Assembly: GCF_954871325.1 (NCBI RefSeq) | Contig: NC_088778.1 | Coordinates: 7,101,743-7,165,742, forward strand | Direction: 5' to 3' | Source: Gordionus sp. m RMFG-2023 | Lineage: Eukaryota; Nematomorpha; Gordioida; Chordodea; Parachordodidae | Length of the DNA: 64,000 bases | Part shown: positions 62,713 to 64,000 of the stretch, piece after piece | Layout: each line of letters begins with the position of its first letter | Numbering within the stretch: position 1 is the first letter of the stretch | Translations under genes and position numbers: made by a program | The notes under the pieces: model-generated | The model's database searches: none | What the model saw: only the letters and a program-made list of their open reading frames with translations | What the model was told of the DNA's origin: nothing

Positions 62713-63391
62713 ATGACTTCAGCTTGTAAAACACCAGATAGTATTTATGATTTTAAGGCCAGAACTATTGATGGAAAAGAGATTTCACTAGATATCTACA
62801 AGTAATTTTTTAACTAATTTTTTTTTTATTGTTTGTTATTTCAGGGGTAAAGTTGTTCTGATAGTCAATGTGGCTTGTGAATGAGGTTCAACTGAAAAAA
62901 ATTATAAACAATTAGAAGCTTTATATGAAAAGTATGAGTCGAATGGTTTAAGGATACTAGCGTTTCCATGCAATCAATTTGGAAATCAAGTAAACTATAA
63001 CTTTAAAATCGTCTCCTAATGCTTACTAAAACATTAGGAACCTGGTAGTGAAGCTGATATTAAAAAATTTGTTTCAAAATATCCTGTCAAATTTGATATG
63101 TTCTCAAAAATAGATGTAAATGGTGACAATTGTATACCATTATTTAAATTTTTGAAAAAAAATGAGTTAATTAAAGCAATCCTGATTGTCATCATATATT
63201 AATTTTGTTTTGTAGGGATATTTCATGGAATTTTGCTAAATTTTTAATTAATCGTCAAGGTAAGATTGTAAAAAGATATGGAACTAAAGAAGAACCATTT
63301 GTGAGCATATTACAAATGATATACATTTATATTAAAGTGATTTTAGACATTTGAAAATGACATAGTTCATTTATTAGATGAGAAACAATAA
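62713..63391 (+). CDS. GPX4: Selenocysteine-containing glutathione peroxidase, GPX4-like (5 exons)
   Basis: Reduces phospholipid and other hydroperoxides with thiols such as glutathione. Exons 62713-62801, 62845-62989, 63038-63165, 63216-63300, 63347-63391; 492 nt, 163 aa; all four introns are 43-50 nt with GT-AG ends and the phases agree. An in-frame TGA at 62882-62884 (codon 43) falls exactly at the selenocysteine of VNVACE-U-GSTEKNY, and the frame runs on through the whole family: [47 protein letters not shown]. The catalytic partners Gln78, Trp125 and Asn126 are present. The short stretch between FLKKN and DISWNF lacks the oligomerisation loop, as in monomeric GPX4. A SECIS element 41 bases after the stop codon supports Sec insertion. 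There is no signal peptide in this reading, so it is probably cytosolic; an upstream mitochondrial-leader exon cannot be excluded. Confidence 0.95.
62882..62884 (+). other. Selenocysteine codon (TGA) of GPX4
   Basis: TGA between GAA (Glu42) and GGT (Gly44). Family alignment places the catalytic selenocysteine here, and the downstream SECIS supports recoding rather than termination. Confidence 0.93.
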
Positions 63392-63423
63392 TTCTAATTT
63401 CAAATATCATCATTAATATAAAA

Positions 63424-63482
63424 GAAAACTCATGAAAGAATATTTTTTTAAATTTAATAAAATATTCTGGATTTCAATTTTC
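63424..63482 (+). promoter_or_regulatory. SECIS element in GPX4 3' UTR
   Basis: Helix 1 GAAAA (63424-63428) pairs with TTTTC (63478-63482). An internal loop follows, then the conserved ATGA (63432-63435) faces GGAT (63469-63472), giving the tandem G-A/A-G quartet. Helix 2 is ten perfect pairs, AGAATATTTT (63437-63446) with AAAATATTCT (63459-63468). The 12-base apical loop TTTAAATTTAAT carries the unpaired AA expected of a form I SECIS. Unusual points are the GGA in place of the usual TGA on the 3' side and the almost purely A-T helix. In eukaryotes SBP2 and EFSec act through this structure. Confidence 0.85.
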
Positions 63483-63779
63483 AATTCATTTGAAATGTAT
63501 ATATTCTTTATATTATTAATGCTGTATATGATCATCATTATATTGTATCCATGAAATTTATTAATTTGAAAATTGTTACATATATAGTTTTTATTATAAT
63601 GATTTAGAATCTCAATAATTTTACTAGTATAGAATAAATGTTATTGCAAAGGCAATTGAAAATATAAACATTTTGATAATTAAATAATATGTGTTATAAA
63701 GTTTACTTGTTGAGTTAATTTAGAAATTTGACAAAATTAACCTAATTTTGCTCAATTTATATATTAAAATTTGATATTT

Positions 63780-63979
63780 TTGACTAGATCTACAAAAATA
63801 CAAATCGAATAATTGTATTAATCGTATTTGATTCAAAATTCTGAATCGAATAATGAAATTATTCGTATTTGTTTAAATTTAATAATTCATTATTTGTATT
63901 CGTACGAATAATAAAATGATTATTCAATTCGATTTGTTGAATATTAGATTCAATTCAAAAATTTTATTTAACTGTAAAT
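63780..63979. repeat. CGAATA-rich repeat patch
   Basis: TCGAATAATT, ATTCGTATTTG and CGTACGAATAATA words recur on both strands at short spacing (about 63806, 63846, 63868, 63900), forming several small hairpins. It resembles the subterminal repeat region of a DNA transposon whose other end was not found. Confidence 0.4.
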
Positions 63980-64000
63980 CAGAGACCTGCAGGCCCGGCC
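63980..64000. mobile_element. Start of a hAT MITE cut by the window edge
   Basis: CAGAGACCTGCAGGCCCGGC matches the ends of the copies at 18218 and 21384 and the GGCCCGGCC subterminal words of the hAT at 43566. The rest lies beyond the window. Confidence 0.65.

Noticed and set aside
62882-62884. Reading the TGA in GPX4 as a pseudogene stop
   Set aside because: It lies exactly at the catalytic selenocysteine position, the frame is otherwise intact through five exons, and a SECIS-like hairpin follows the true stop codon.

Overview
This is an AT-rich animal (metazoan) genomic window. Introns are often only 40-60 bases long and start GT and end AG, several exons are tiny, and DNA transposons are dense. 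The window holds five spliced host genes. Each was assembled here exon by exon, and each closes to an exact multiple of three: a TATDN1-type TatD nuclease (minus, 1394-4403), an OST-alpha/SLC51A-type membrane protein (plus, 19074-30832), an erlin (minus, 32814-41651), tubulin-folding cofactor E, TBCE (plus, 42220-55720), and a GPX4-type glutathione peroxidase (plus, 62713-63391). The peroxidase carries an in-frame TGA at the selenocysteine position and a convincing SECIS element in its 3' UTR, so the organism makes selenoproteins. That argues against the insect groups that have lost Sec. The peroxidase recalls flatworm and other lophotrochozoan GPX4 proteins as I remember them, but the lineage cannot be fixed from this window.

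Layout. 1-4403: a diverged dispersed repeat, then TATDN1. 4441-11729: a 7.3 kb composite bounded by inverted terminal repeats made of short tandem units; it encloses a decayed Ty3/Gypsy-like LTR retroelement and a small inverted-repeat element. 12058-15386: a MULE transposase scrap and a hAT fossil containing two copies facing each other. 15387-19073: mostly unrecognised AT-rich DNA. 19074-30832: the OST-alpha gene, with hAT copies, hAT MITEs and a TCGCGA-rich element in its introns. 30833-32813: the gap between the convergent 3' ends of OST-alpha and erlin. 32814-41651: erlin, with a hAT and older debris in its introns. 41652-42219: a 568-base divergent intergenic region shared by erlin and TBCE. 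42220-55720: TBCE, whose introns hold a nearly whole hAT (two-exon transposase, perfect 8-bp target duplication) and two fold-back elements. 56154-58033: another hAT. 58274-62154: a second Ty3/Gypsy-like fossil on the minus strand. 62713-63391: GPX4. The last 21 bases begin another hAT MITE.

The host genes are not an operon or pathway. They act in nucleic acid turnover (TATDN1), solute export (OST-alpha), ER-associated degradation (erlin), tubulin folding (TBCE) and lipid peroxide reduction (GPX4). The main themes are selenocysteine decoding and the number of inverted-repeat and hAT elements sitting in introns of housekeeping genes. Protein assignments rest on my reading of conserved motifs without database searches.
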